Shown: positions 16,722-25,982, numbered from the stretch's first letter. The stretch: DNA of 64,000 nucleotides from Algoriphagus vanfongensis DSM 17529 (GCF_000429465.1 NZ_AUBX01000009.1:806001-870000), one strand, 5' to 3'. A program made the numbers and translations. Notes: generated by a model from the letters alone, not told the origin.

Positions 16722-17240
16722 ATGGAACCCACATTTCAGTTTGAATCTCAAGTAGGCAAGTTTGATTTCAACCATTGGAACTACCATCTGCCGGTCCCAG
16801 ATGAGTATGCCCTACAACTCATGGACAAAGAGAATAAGCGGGTGATGGTATGGCTAGCAAATGACGGCCCCTATCACATGGCTCTGATGAAATCCAAGGA
16901 ATATTGGTATATTTTAGTCAATCAGGAGCTTCGTAAAAAACATCAACTGGAAGAAGGCAGTAAAATCAAAGTGCAATTGGCTAAGGATCCCAACTTCTAT
17001 GGCCATGAGCTTCCCGAAGAGCTTGAAGTGCTTTTGGATCAGGACAAGGAAGGTCATGATTACTTCAAGTCACTGACTCCGGGCAAACAGAGAAGTTTGG
17101 TCTATATCGTCACCAAGGTGAAAAATCCAGAAAGCCGAATGAAAAAATCACTGGCCATTGTCCATCATCTCAAGTTAGCTAAGGGGCTATTGGACTTCAA
17201 GCAACTCAATGAGTGGATCAAATATTACAATAATCTCTAA
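16722..17240 (+). CDS. DUF1905 plus YdeI/OmdA-like protein
   Basis: 172 residues. The N-terminal half (about 1-95) is a DUF1905 beta-barrel-like domain (HLPVPDEYALQLM, KEYWYILVNQELRKK, GSKIKVQLAKD). The C-terminal half (about 105-165) is the YdeI/OmpD-associated helical motif (SLTPGKQRSLVYIVTKVKNPESR). Family members have been linked to bacteriocin tolerance, but the mechanism is unknown. No signal peptide, so cytoplasmic. The preceding 200 bases are AT-rich and contain no gene I can support. Confidence 0.78.
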   Translation: MEPTFQFESQVGKFDFNHWNYHLPVPDEYALQLMDKENKRVMVWLANDGPYHMALMKSKEYWYILVNQELRKKHQLEEGSKIKVQLAKDPNFYGHELPEELEVLLDQDKEGHDYFKSLTPGKQRSLVYIVTKVKNPESRMKKSLAIVHHLKLAKGLLDFKQLNEWIKYYNNL

Positions 17241-17286
17241 TGAGCTTGAATCCAAGAATTCTGAATGGTTTGGATTTATCTAACCA

Positions 17287-17317
17287 TAAAAAAACCCTGA
17301 TGGCTCAGGGTTTTGTC
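17287..17317. terminator. Bidirectional terminator between DUF1905 gene and THX
   Basis: 10-bp stem AAAACCCTGA / TCAGGGTTTT with loop TGGC. A T7 tract follows on the minus strand and T4 on the plus strand, so it mainly ends the thx transcript. Confidence 0.85.
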
Positions 17318-17327
17318 ATGTTCAGTA

Positions 17328-17453
17328 CTACTTCTTATTGATTCCTAATTTTTCTTGATGGCTCCTTCGGTTTGCCTCTTTTTTGGGCCTACTTGCACCG
17401 AAAGTTCCTCTACTGATTTTTCCTCTTTTGGATTTCAAATCTCCTTTTCCCAT
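17328..17453 (-). CDS. 30S ribosomal protein THX
   Basis: 41 residues, starting MGKGDLKSKRGK, strongly basic (Lys/Arg-rich) with RGKISRGTFGASRP, the signature of the small 30S protein THX that stabilises the head of the small subunit in Bacteroidota and Thermus. A longer reading from 17537 adds an unrelated hydrophobic leader, so the internal ATG at 17453 is chosen. Single gene followed by a strong terminator. Confidence 0.9.
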   Translation of the reverse strand: MGKGDLKSKRGKISRGTFGASRPKKEANRRSHQEKLGINKK

Positions 17454-17581
17454 TATTAATTCGGTTTTAGTTAAAAGATATTCTAAGATAAAAAACAGAT
17501 CTGGCGATGTCAAATGAGCTGTTTTTATCATTTTCAACTACGAAAAATAAGACCTTGAAAAAAACTTCCTAATTTCCGTCT

Positions 17582-18292
17582 ATGCTTCAAATAAACTGTG
17601 ATCTCGGTGAAGGAATAGCCTGGGAAGAACAACTCATCCCTTGGATCGATGCAGCAAGTGTCGCCTGCGGCGGACATTTCGGGGATGATACTTCGATCCA
17701 AAAAACTTTGGACTACTGCGTTCATTTTGGTAAAAAAGCCGGAGCTCACCCCTCCTATCCTGATCGGGAATATTTTGGCAGAAAATCACTGAAGATTGAG
17801 AATGAAGCTTTGTTAGCCTCAATTTTTGATCAAATTGAAAGATTTGAGCATGTAAGAAAAACGATGGGAATGGACCTGGACCATATCAAGTTTCATGGGG
17901 CCTTATACAACGACGCCGCTAAAAACCCTGAGCTGGCAGATTTACTGGCTGACTTCCTTTTTGACCACTATCCCCAGGCTTGCCTTTTTGTACCACCTGA
18001 GTCTGCTATTGAGCAAGCAGCAGCTAACAAAGGATTACCTATAAAAAGGGAAATCTTCGGAGACCGAGCATATGGGGATGATTACAAACTGAGACCTAGA
18101 TCGGAAAAAGAATCACTTTTCACAGCGCTTGAACAGGTAGAAAAGCAGATCAAAACCATCTTTGAACGCAGTTCAATCTTAGCTACAAATGGCAACTTGA
18201 TCCCAATAAATGCTGATACAATTTGCTTTCACGGAGACAATCAGGCAGTTCTTTCTATTCTTCCTCAAATCAGAAAAAAATGGTGGAGTTAA
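17582..18292 (+). CDS. pxpA: 5-oxoprolinase subunit PxpA (LamB/YcsF family)
   Basis: 236 residues, usual length. Family motifs are MLQINCDLGEG at the start, SVACGGHFGDD, AGAHPSYPD, IKFHGALYN and EIFGDRAY, with His/Asp residues for the metal-free TIM-like fold. With PxpB and PxpC it forms the ATP-dependent bacterial 5-oxoprolinase that opens 5-oxo-L-proline to glutamate, clearing a damage product of glutamine and glutathione. pxpB overlaps its end by 13 bases and pxpC follows, the normal gene order. No transporter gene is adjacent. Confidence 0.94.
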   Translation: MLQINCDLGEGIAWEEQLIPWIDAASVACGGHFGDDTSIQKTLDYCVHFGKKAGAHPSYPDREYFGRKSLKIENEALLASIFDQIERFEHVRKTMGMDLDHIKFHGALYNDAAKNPELADLLADFLFDHYPQACLFVPPESAIEQAAANKGLPIKREIFGDRAYGDDYKLRPRSEKESLFTALEQVEKQIKTIFERSSILATNGNLIPINADTICFHGDNQAVLSILPQIRKKWWS

Positions 18293-18978
18293 AACCCCAT
18301 ATCAATCAAATCACACCTAATTGGACCGAACTAACATGGCCTATCAAAATGGTTGGGAAGTATCTAGCACATAGAATTGCCTGTGAAAATTGGCTTCTTA
18401 GCGCTTTTGAAAAGGAAATTGTAGAAATAAGAGCCGGATATCAAAGTAGTTCTATCATCTGGAGTTCCACACCAGATCTTCCATTTTTAAAAGAAACACT
18501 TGCCCGGTTTGAAGTCAATTCCACAGAAGTGGAGTGCAGGATATGGAGAATTCCCGTTTGCTATGAACCTGCATATGGAAAAGATTTGCATGCTCTGGCG
18601 AAAGCCAAACGAATTCTTCCTGAAGAATTGATCCACTTGCACAGTCGACAAAGCTACCAATTGATTTTCTATGGTTTTCTTCCCGGCTTCATGTACCTAT
18701 CAGGCTTAGATCCATTGCTTTCGCAGCCAAGAAAATCAATTCCCGACAGGGTTATACAAGCGGGTTCTGTAGCGATAGGTGGTGATCAAACGGGAATATA
18801 TCCAATGGAAAGTCCTGGCGGATGGCATGTAATCGGCCGTACGCCAATTCCGTTTTTTGATCCAAAAAATAACCCTCCAGTTTGGGCCAAGCCAGGTGAT
18901 GAAATTCGGTTTTATGCTATCAGTAGCTCAGAATTTGAGTATCTGGAAACAGTGCCAACTCCACTAGCTCCCCTATGA
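18280..18978 (+). CDS. pxpB: 5-oxoprolinase subunit PxpB (KipI-like)
   Basis: 232 residues when started at the ATG at 18280, which overlaps the pxpA end by 13 bases; an earlier in-frame start would run far into pxpA. Motifs are FYGFLPGFMYLSGLD, PRKSIPDRVIQAGSVAIGG and QTGIYPMESPGGWHVIGRTP, all standard for the cyclophilin-like KipI/PxpB family. It forms a complex with PxpC for the phosphorylation/ring-opening reaction. KipI relatives also inhibit histidine kinases, but here the pxpABC order argues for the metabolic role. Confidence 0.92.
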   Translation: MVELKPHINQITPNWTELTWPIKMVGKYLAHRIACENWLLSAFEKEIVEIRAGYQSSSIIWSSTPDLPFLKETLARFEVNSTEVECRIWRIPVCYEPAYGKDLHALAKAKRILPEELIHLHSRQSYQLIFYGFLPGFMYLSGLDPLLSQPRKSIPDRVIQAGSVAIGGDQTGIYPMESPGGWHVIGRTPIPFFDPKNNPPVWAKPGDEIRFYAISSSEFEYLETVPTPLAPL

Positions 18979-19838
18979 TCAGAGACTGGACATTTGCAAA
19001 AATTCTAAACACCGGTCCCGGTACATCCATCCGGGATCTGGGAAGATCAGGCTTCGCTTCATACGGAGTACCAAAATCAGGACCAGCTGATCTGATCGCT
19101 TATTCGTGGAACAATCTTATTTTGAAAAATAAGCCTGGCGCTGCCCAACTCGAAATCATGCATCCCGGATTCAAGGTTCAGTTTCTCGCACCCACTCTGA
19201 TTTCTTTGGCCGGTCCCACAGCTGAAATCAAGTTGAATAAACAACCAATAAAACCCCATGGTATTCATGAAATCAACTACGGGGACTATCTGGAAATAGG
19301 AAAATTTGAACTCGGAGCGATCATCTATCTTGGAATCCGAGATGGTTTTCAATCAGAAGAGGTACTTCGATCACGTAGTCAATACCCCGGTATCACCAAA
19401 AGATACTTTGTCAAAAAAAGTGATGAAATTCCCTATTTCACCAATCAGGAGATTCCTTTCTACCCAAAATCCTCTACTGTCAAGTGGAAAACTGACTACC
19501 TACACCAGGAAACAATTCGGGTCTACCCAGGCCCTGAATGGAATCAACTTGCCAAGATTCAGCAAAAGACACTTCTAACACAGCCATTCCACGTTTCCGA
19601 AATGAAAAATAGCATGGCTGTACAATTGGATGAGCTCATTCCAAACACCCTGATGCAAATGGCCTCTGCTCCCGTGTTCCCAGGGACTGTCCAATTGACT
19701 CCTGGCGGCAAATTACTATGCCTCCTACAAGACTGTCAAGTGACAGGTGGCTATCCTAGACTTTTACAAGTCCATGAAGAGGATCATGGGATTTTAGTCC
19801 AGAAAAAACCGGGGCAGTGTATCAGATTCAGACAGTAA
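18975..19838 (+). CDS. pxpC: 5-oxoprolinase subunit PxpC (KipA-like)
   Basis: 287 residues, start overlapping the pxpB stop by ATGA, which implies translational coupling. Motifs are GPGTSIRDLGRSGFASYGVPKSGP at residues about 13-36, NNLILKNKPGAAQLE, and the late GYPRLLQVHEEDHG. This is the biotin-carboxylase-associated cyclophilin-like domain of KipA/PxpC. It completes the PxpABC enzyme in the cytoplasm. Confidence 0.92.
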   Translation: MIRDWTFAKILNTGPGTSIRDLGRSGFASYGVPKSGPADLIAYSWNNLILKNKPGAAQLEIMHPGFKVQFLAPTLISLAGPTAEIKLNKQPIKPHGIHEINYGDYLEIGKFELGAIIYLGIRDGFQSEEVLRSRSQYPGITKRYFVKKSDEIPYFTNQEIPFYPKSSTVKWKTDYLHQETIRVYPGPEWNQLAKIQQKTLLTQPFHVSEMKNSMAVQLDELIPNTLMQMASAPVFPGTVQLTPGGKLLCLLQDCQVTGGYPRLLQVHEEDHGILVQKKPGQCIRFRQ

Positions 19839-19950
19839 AGACTGTTTCTTTCCTAGATTATTGAAGCAAAAAACAATTTATTAGCTTAGTAATTGCACGT
19901 AAGCGACAAGGACTAGTAACTTACAACTTTTACGATTAATCTAACAATAC

Positions 19951-21462
19951 ATGGACAGCCTGTTGAAAAACAAAATCACAGCTCAGGGTATGGATCCTGA
20001 GACTGTTTCCCAACAAATTGAAAACTTTAAAAGCGGATTTCCTTTTTTGACCATCACCGCACCAGCCACTCCAGACAATGGAATCAAGGTATTGAGTGAG
20101 GAGGATTTGGATCATTTTGTGGAAACATACCCAATGAATGCAGCGGGGATCGAAGTCGTAAAGTTTGTGCCGGCCTCTGGGGCTGCGTCTCGCATGTTTA
20201 AAGATCTTTTTGCTTTTCTGGATGGAAATGGAGATCTGTCTAGCAGTCCATTCGTCCAAAAATTTATGGACAAGATTGAGCGGTTTGCTTTCTATGAGGA
20301 TCTCAATGAAGTCCTGAAAAATCGCGGAACCTCCATTGAAGACTGTCTTGACAGAAAAGATTACAAGGAAATCGTAGCTGCTTTGTTGCAGGAGGATGGT
20401 CTTGGATACGGTAGCCTTCCAAAAGGATTACTCAAGTTTCACACGTATGAAAATGAAAGAAAAACGCCAGCCTATGAGCATTTGACTGAGGGAGTTCAAT
20501 ATGCCGTAGGAAAAAATAATACTGTAAAAATCCACTTTACAGTATCTCCAGAGCACGAGGAAAAATTCAAAAAAGAAATTGCTCAGATACTGCCTGTATT
20601 GAAGTCTGAAACAGGGTTGAATTTTGAAATTTCTTATTCCCAACAACAAAAAGCCACGGACACCATAGCAGTAACTTTAGATAATGAGCCATTTATGGAA
20701 GAAGATGGATCCATCCTATTTAGACCTGCTGGCCATGGAGCTTTGTTAGCAAATCTCAATGAAATTTCGGCTGATCTTATTTTCATCAAAAACATAGATA
20801 ATGTGGTTCCAGATCATCTGAAGCCTGAAACCAAAAAATATAAGATGGCTATTGGAGGATTGCTTCTGGAGGTTCAATCCAAAGTATTTGAGGCCCTCAA
20901 AAAGCTGGATGAGGAGATATCTACGGAAACGGTTCAAGGAGCTCAGCAGGTGTTTACGGATGAGTTGGGAGCCAAACTTCCAGAAGATTTTGAAAGTAAA
21001 ACTGAGGTAGACAAAGCGAAATTCCTTCAAGGGAAATTGAATAGACCTCTAAGAATCTGTGGAATGGTCAAAAACACCGGTGAACCTGGAGGAGGACCAT
21101 TCTGGATTTTGGAGGAAGATGGGAGTCAATCTCTTCAGATTTTGGAAACTGCTCAGATCGATTTGAGCAATCCTGATTCCAAACAAAAACTAGAGACTGC
21201 CACCCATTTCAACCCGGTAGATTTGGTCTGTGCCACTCGGGATTACAAAGGCAATAAATTTGACCTCATGAAATATCGTGATATGAAAACCGGCTTTATC
21301 ACTGAAAAATCTAAAAATGGACGCGACTTGAAAGCACTCGAGCTTCCAGGGCTTTGGAATGGCTCTATGGCAGGTTGGAATACGCTTTTCGTAGAAGTCC
21401 CGTTGATCACCTTCAATCCAGTCAAAACAGTCAACGATTTATTGAGAGACGAACATCAATAA
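19951..21462 (+). CDS. DUF4301 family protein
   Basis: 503 residues without signal peptide. It matches the Bacteroidota-specific DUF4301 pattern: KFVPASGAASRMFKDLFAF at about residues 70-88, HTYENERKTPAYEHL, RPAGHGALLANLN near residue 255, and the GEPGGGPFW segment near residue 380. The PASGAASRM and RPAGHGALL stretches resemble nucleotidyltransferase (sugar-nucleotide pyrophosphorylase) loops, so a nucleotide-dependent transferase is possible. The physiological substrate is unknown. Monocistronic, closed by a strong palindromic terminator. Confidence 0.85.
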   Translation: MDSLLKNKITAQGMDPETVSQQIENFKSGFPFLTITAPATPDNGIKVLSEEDLDHFVETYPMNAAGIEVVKFVPASGAASRMFKDLFAFLDGNGDLSSSPFVQKFMDKIERFAFYEDLNEVLKNRGTSIEDCLDRKDYKEIVAALLQEDGLGYGSLPKGLLKFHTYENERKTPAYEHLTEGVQYAVGKNNTVKIHFTVSPEHEEKFKKEIAQILPVLKSETGLNFEISYSQQQKATDTIAVTLDNEPFMEEDGSILFRPAGHGALLANLNEISADLIFIKNIDNVVPDHLKPETKKYKMAIGGLLLEVQSKVFEALKKLDEEISTETVQGAQQVFTDELGAKLPEDFESKTEVDKAKFLQGKLNRPLRICGMVKNTGEPGGGPFWILEEDGSQSLQILETAQIDLSNPDSKQKLETATHFNPVDLVCATRDYKGNKFDLMKYRDMKTGFITEKSKNGRDLKALELPGLWNGSMAGWNTLFVEVPLITFNPVKTVNDLLRDEHQ

Positions 21463-21484
21463 AAGCTGAAGACTGAAGGCTAAA

Positions 21485-21529
21485 ATGAAAAAGCTGAAAT
21501 TGACTCAGAGTCGATTTCAGCTTTTTCAT
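21485..21529. terminator. Bidirectional terminator with 16-bp stem
   Basis: ATGAAAAAGCTGAAAT (21485-21500) pairs perfectly with 21514-21529 around a 13-base loop that itself contains GACTC/GAGTC. A-tract before and T-tract after serve both the DUF4301 gene and the convergent methyltransferase gene. Confidence 0.9.
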
Positions 21530-21554
21530 TTCCTGACCACTGTATCACTGATCA

Positions 21555-22736
21555 CTACTCCCTCTTCCCTTCATACAAGTCATATTTCAGCAAGCGGCAG
21601 TCGATTGTCCCATTCCAAAACTCAATTCTTCGGCTGGCCTTCAGACCTACCTTTTTTGCCAATTCCATATTTCCGGTGAATATATACCCTCTGTAACCAG
21701 CACATTGCTGCTTCATAAAATCTCCCATTCTACGATAAGTCTGCTCCAGCTCTGTTTGCTCCCCTAGCCTCTCTCCATATTCCGGGTTAAACATGATCAC
21801 ACCTCGAGGTCGCTCTGGGATCTCTGTCTCAGCAAAATCACATACCTGAAAATCTATCATATGATCGACTCCCGCAGTGATTGCATTCTCTTTGGCAAAA
21901 GAAATCGCCTGAAGAGATATATCAGATGCGATAATTTTCACCTCTGGAACTTCTAATACCTTATTTTCCAACTTTTTCATTTTGGCATGATAAGCTTCCT
22001 CATCATAGCCTAAAATGGACATAAACGCATACTGACTACGAAACAAGCCCGGAAAACGCTTGGTAGCCATCAATGCTGCTTCTATGGCCAAAGTACCGGA
22101 GCCACACATGGGGTTGATGAATGGCACTCGGGTATTCCACTCCGAAGCATAAATAGTAGCGGCAGCCAAATCCTCCATCATAGGAGCTTTTCCAGGAATC
22201 TTGCGATACCCATGCTTTGCCAGAGTATCTCCAGAGGTATTGATATAAGCGGTCGCTTGATTTCCTTTCCAAAAAACCTGAAAGACCGCTCCTTGATACT
22301 CAGAACCTGAGTCAGGTCTCCTGCCAAATTTTTCACGAAAACGATCCACTATGGCGTCTTTCACCTTGACATTCACGATCAGAGGTGTGGTGACACTATC
22401 ATTTTCCACCACAGAATTGATAGAAAAATAGCCATCCACATCCAGGTAATCTTCCCACGAAATAGCTTTAAACCTTCGGTAGATATCGTTGGCATGCCTC
22501 AGGTAAAAGGACTTGATCTCAAAAAGCACATGAGAGGCAGTTCTCAAATGTAAATTGAGGTCCATACAGTCTTCCATGGAAGCGACCAATTCTACCCCTG
22601 TTCTCTCTACAGCTTCAGGCACAAAACCCAACTCTCTTATTTCCTTCTCTAGATAGGACACCGAGCGATCCTTACAGGTGATAAAGACCTTTCTTCTTTC
22701 GTTAAAATCAAGCATGCACAAAAGTATGGATTTCAA
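21555..22736 (-). CDS. THUMP-domain class I SAM-dependent RNA methyltransferase (RlmL-like)
   Basis: Up to 393 residues; the start could also be Met8 (22715, MLDFNERRK), because the first seven residues look unconserved. An N-terminal THUMP RNA-binding domain (about 60-165) is followed by a Rossmann methyltransferase domain with NPMCGSGTLAIEAAL (SAM loop), IIASDISLQAI and the catalytic FNPEYGERLG. The last replaces the usual NPPYG by NPEYG. Relatives make N2-methylguanosine in 23S rRNA. It is half the size of the fused E. coli RlmKL, so only one of its two activities is present. Convergent with the DUF4301 gene. Confidence 0.85.
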   Translation of the reverse strand: MKSILLCMLDFNERRKVFITCKDRSVSYLEKEIRELGFVPEAVERTGVELVASMEDCMDLNLHLRTASHVLFEIKSFYLRHANDIYRRFKAISWEDYLDVDGYFSINSVVENDSVTTPLIVNVKVKDAIVDRFREKFGRRPDSGSEYQGAVFQVFWKGNQATAYINTSGDTLAKHGYRKIPGKAPMMEDLAAATIYASEWNTRVPFINPMCGSGTLAIEAALMATKRFPGLFRSQYAFMSILGYDEEAYHAKMKKLENKVLEVPEVKIIASDISLQAISFAKENAITAGVDHMIDFQVCDFAETEIPERPRGVIMFNPEYGERLGEQTELEQTYRRMGDFMKQQCAGYRGYIFTGNMELAKKVGLKASRRIEFWNGTIDCRLLKYDLYEGKRE

Positions 22737-22792
22737 GCCAAAGAAAGCCTATTGCGAGGTAGAGTCCATTTGTAAAAAATCAAGCTGCAACT

Positions 22793-22806
22793 CGCAAACG
22801 ATTGCG
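22793..22806. promoter_or_regulatory. LacI-type operator before the DUF1080 gene
   Basis: CGCAAACGATTGCG, one mismatch from a perfect 14-bp palindrome and 13 of 14 bases identical to the operator before uxaC at 33765. It lies 74 bases upstream of the DUF1080 start. Central CG and GCAA arms are typical of LacI-family sites. Confidence 0.6.
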
Positions 22807-22880
22807 TAACTTACATCTAAGACAGCTTGTAGCTCAGGGTCGAAATGCCCAATTTAGATTGCTATAAATACCTCAAAAAC

Positions 22881-24269
22881 ATGAAATATAAGACGATTTT
22901 GGGCCTCATGACCGGCCTGACAATTTTAGCAGCTTCCTGCTCAGCTCCGGAGCAAAAAGCAGAATCTGATGGCTGGGTGGATTTGTTCAACGGCGAGGAT
23001 CTCAGCGGATGGAAACCAGTAGCTGGTACTGCCACTTTTGATGTAGTCGATGGAGTGATCATCGGTACTGCAGTAGAAGGATCTCCCAATACCTTTTTGA
23101 TCACCGAAGAGACATTTGGTGATTATATTTTGGAACTCGATCTGAAAGTCGAACACAAAACATCTAACTCGGGAGTGATGGCAAGAGGTCAATTTGACCC
23201 TGCTGCCAGAGATGGCAAAGGTCTTGTCTTTGGCTACCAGATCGAAGCAGATCCGAGTGACAGAGCTTGGTCAGCAGGTGTATACGATGAGGCTCGCAGA
23301 GGCTGGCTTTATCCTTTGGAACTCAATCCTGATGCAAAATCGGCATTCAAACTGGGTGAGTTTAACCATTATAGAATTGAAGTCATCGGTGATGAAATCA
23401 AAACTTGGCTAAATGGTCAGGAAGTGGCCTATGTGGTGGACGACATGGATAAAAATGGTTTTGTAGGATTACAGGTGCATAGTATCAGCCGACCAGAAGA
23501 TGCTGGAAACAAGACCTATTTCAAAAATGTAAGAATCAAAACGGAGAACTTGGATCCAAAACCATTCAGCAAAGACATTTTTGTGGTCAACAATCGTCTC
23601 AACTCTCTCACTGATTATGAAAAATCTACCGGTTGGGAGTTACTTTTCAATGGCCAAAATTCAGATGGTTGGAAAGGTGCTTACAAGGAAACGTTTCCTG
23701 AGGAAGGCTGGACTATCCAAGATGGTATCTTGACCATCGCAGCGTCTGATGGGAGCGAGTCTACCAGCTACGGGGATATCGTGACAAAAGAAGAGTATGC
23801 CGCTTTCGATTTGGCCTTTGATTTCAAATTGACAGAAGGAGCCAATAGTGGCCTGAAATATTTTGTAACACTTTCTGAAAACAACACTGGTTCTGCGATC
23901 GGCTTGGAATATCAGATTTTAGACGATGAAAAACATCCAGATGCAAAAATGGGACGAGATGGCAATCGGACTTTGGCTTCTCTATACGATTTGATTAAGG
24001 CCGAAAAACAAGGAAGGTTCATCAAGCCAATCGGTGAGTGGAACAAAGGCCGTGTCGTCGTCTATCCTGACAACAAAGTCGAACATTACCTCAATGGAAT
24101 CAAAGTAGTGGAGTATATCAGAGGTTCGCAGGAATACCTAGATCTGGTCGAAATCAGCAAATACAAGAAGTGGGACAACTTCGGTCAAGCCGAAAAAGGA
24201 CATATCCTTCTTCAAGATCACGGTAATGAAGTGAGCTTTAAAAACATCAAAATCAAGACCCTACAATAA
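22881..24269 (+). CDS. Lipoprotein with two DUF1080 (3-keto-disaccharide hydrolase) domains
   Basis: 462 residues from the ATG at 22881, which gives a lipoprotein signal ending at Cys20 (ILAASCSAP). Two concanavalin-like DUF1080 domains follow, at about 30-230 and 255-460; each opens with GW..LFNG..L/SGWK and ends with VSFKNIRIKT-like strands. The second repeat has G-E-W-N-K-G-R-V, characteristic of the family. DUF1080 proteins hydrolyse 3-keto-glycosides after an oxidoreductase has oxidised the sugar at C3. An oxidoreductase gene follows 11 bases downstream, so a 3-keto sugar pathway in the periplasm is plausible. A LacI-type site precedes the gene. Confidence 0.85.
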   Translation: MKYKTILGLMTGLTILAASCSAPEQKAESDGWVDLFNGEDLSGWKPVAGTATFDVVDGVIIGTAVEGSPNTFLITEETFGDYILELDLKVEHKTSNSGVMARGQFDPAARDGKGLVFGYQIEADPSDRAWSAGVYDEARRGWLYPLELNPDAKSAFKLGEFNHYRIEVIGDEIKTWLNGQEVAYVVDDMDKNGFVGLQVHSISRPEDAGNKTYFKNVRIKTENLDPKPFSKDIFVVNNRLNSLTDYEKSTGWELLFNGQNSDGWKGAYKETFPEEGWTIQDGILTIAASDGSESTSYGDIVTKEEYAAFDLAFDFKLTEGANSGLKYFVTLSENNTGSAIGLEYQILDDEKHPDAKMGRDGNRTLASLYDLIKAEKQGRFIKPIGEWNKGRVVVYPDNKVEHYLNGIKVVEYIRGSQEYLDLVEISKYKKWDNFGQAEKGHILLQDHGNEVSFKNIKIKTLQ

Positions 24270-24280
24270 CCCAACGAAAC

Positions 24281-25630
24281 ATGAGTAAATCTAACAGACG
24301 GGAATTTTTGAAGAAAAGCAGTGTGGCAACTCTGGGAGTTTCAGCCTTGGGAGCTGCTGGCTTTTCAGCCAAATCCTATTCTCGCATACTGGGAGCCAAT
24401 GAAAGATTGAATGTAGCCATCGCCGGATTGGGTAGAAGGCTGGGAGCTTTCTATGAACCAATATCTCTTGAGTCCTCCAATGTCAACCTGATGTACCTCT
24501 GTGATGTCATGGACAGTCAGATGACCAAAGCTGCGGAAAACTTCTCTAAGAGGATTTCTTACCAGCCAAAATTGGAAGGCAATATTATGAAGGTCCTTGA
24601 GGACAAAGACCTGGATGTATTGATCAATGCCACTCCGGATCACTGGCATGCTCCAGGCACCTGGCTAGCATTGGAAAGAGGCAAGCATGTCTATGTAGAA
24701 AAACCCTGCTCACATAATCCTCGCGAAGGGGAATTGCTGATCGCTTTTCAGAAAAAATTCAATAAAGTAGTGCAAATGGGTAACCAGCAGCGATCTTCTC
24801 CAGAAAGCCGGGAAATCATCAGCGCTATTCACAACGGTGCTATTGGCAAAGCTTATAAGGCCGTGGCATTTTATAGCAACCAGAGAGGCGAAGTAGTCAA
24901 TCCCTCCCCCTCAGCTCCACCAGCTGGATTGAATTGGGATCTATTTCAAGGACCTGCTCCACGCAAGTCTTATCAGCATGACACCTGGGACTACAACTGG
25001 CATTGGTACGGCTGGGACTATGGCACTGCTGAGACTGGCAATAATGCTACACATGAATTGGATGTGGCCAGATGGGCACTCCAGGTGGACTTCCCCAGCA
25101 AAGTGACAGTAGATGCTGGCAAATATCACTTTGTCGAAGATGGCTGGACCATGTACGACACTATGGAAGCCTCTTTCAAATTTGCAAATGGCTCGACCAT
25201 CCAATGGGATGGAAAAAGTAGAAATGGCTACAATACTTATGGAGCAGACAGAGGCACTATTATTTATGGAAGTGAAGGAAGTGTTTTTGTAAATAGAAAC
25301 GGTTACAAGCAATTTGATCGAGGTGGAAAACTGGTCAAAGACAGTTCTTCTGCAAGCAATGAAGCCGGTACAGCACTCGGAGGCGGTGGAGATATGAGTA
25401 CCACACACGTGCAGAATTTCTTCAATGCTATCCGAGGTACCGAAAAGCAAAACTCCACAATCGAAGAAGGAGCAGTCAGCACCCTGTTATGTCACTTAGC
25501 TAATATTTCTTATCGTACAGGTGAGACTTTAGAGTGCGACTCCAGCAATGGACATATTACCAATTCTTCCAAAGCCAAAGCTCTTTGGACTCGCGAATAT
25601 GAAAAGGGATGGGAACCTCCAAAAGTGTAA
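24281..25630 (+). CDS. Exported Gfo/Idh/MocA family oxidoreductase
   Basis: 449 residues with a twin-arginine-type leader (SNRREFLKKSSVATLG). The NAD(P)-binding Rossmann part begins VAIAGLGRRLG at about residue 43. The EKPCSHNP motif (about residue 141) supplies the conserved Lys, and GNNATHELDVARWAL contains the catalytic-site His region. Members oxidise or reduce sugars and cyclitols. Tat export with bound cofactor fits its place after the DUF1080 lipoprotein: together they could oxidise a disaccharide at C3 and cleave it. Substrate not proven. It ends with a strong terminator before susC. Confidence 0.87.
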   Translation: MSKSNRREFLKKSSVATLGVSALGAAGFSAKSYSRILGANERLNVAIAGLGRRLGAFYEPISLESSNVNLMYLCDVMDSQMTKAAENFSKRISYQPKLEGNIMKVLEDKDLDVLINATPDHWHAPGTWLALERGKHVYVEKPCSHNPREGELLIAFQKKFNKVVQMGNQQRSSPESREIISAIHNGAIGKAYKAVAFYSNQRGEVVNPSPSAPPAGLNWDLFQGPAPRKSYQHDTWDYNWHWYGWDYGTAETGNNATHELDVARWALQVDFPSKVTVDAGKYHFVEDGWTMYDTMEASFKFANGSTIQWDGKSRNGYNTYGADRGTIIYGSEGSVFVNRNGYKQFDRGGKLVKDSSSASNEAGTALGGGGDMSTTHVQNFFNAIRGTEKQNSTIEEGAVSTLLCHLANISYRTGETLECDSSNGHITNSSKAKALWTREYEKGWEPPKV

Positions 25631-25654
25631 TGTATTTTATATATAAATAAATGT

Positions 25655-25686
25655 AAGAGCTAAATCGAATGATTTAGCTCTTTTTC
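25655..25686 (+). terminator. Terminator after Gfo/Idh/MocA gene
   Basis: 12-bp stem AAGAGCTAAATC / GATTTAGCTCTT with loop GAAT and a T5 tract. Confidence 0.88.
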
Positions 25687-25834
25687 ATTTTTATGCAATT
25701 GATTTAAACGACCTTTTTGGACATATAATTATATATTATACAACAATGGTGTACAAATATTTTTCATAATTCAATATAAGATCTACTTTTTTACAAAATC
25801 CACATATCAGACTGATTGCGAATAACTTAGGAAT

Positions 25835-25846
25835 GCAATCGATTCC
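25835..25846. promoter_or_regulatory. Possible LacI-type operator before susC
   Basis: GCAATCGATTCC is palindromic in 10 of 12 bases and shares 9 of 12 with the GCAAACGTTTGC core found before uxaC. It is 137 bases upstream of susC. Weaker than the other two sites. Confidence 0.35.
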
Positions 25847-25982
25847 GCACTTTCTTATTTACATCTATTGTCGCAGGAAAGGATAATTGGTAAATTTTAA
25901 AAATAAACGGTAGGCCTCAGTTCTCACTAAGACTTAGTGTTTATATAATATTCTATCTATCTATTAACATAACCCAAAAACT

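Larger units (their letters stand above)
25631..25982 (+). other. 352-base spacer before susC
   Basis: Contains the terminator at 25655, then very AT-rich DNA without a credible reading frame, then a LacI-like partial palindrome at 25835. The rest is presumably the susC leader and promoter. I could not fix a -33/-7 pair with certainty. Confidence 0.6.
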
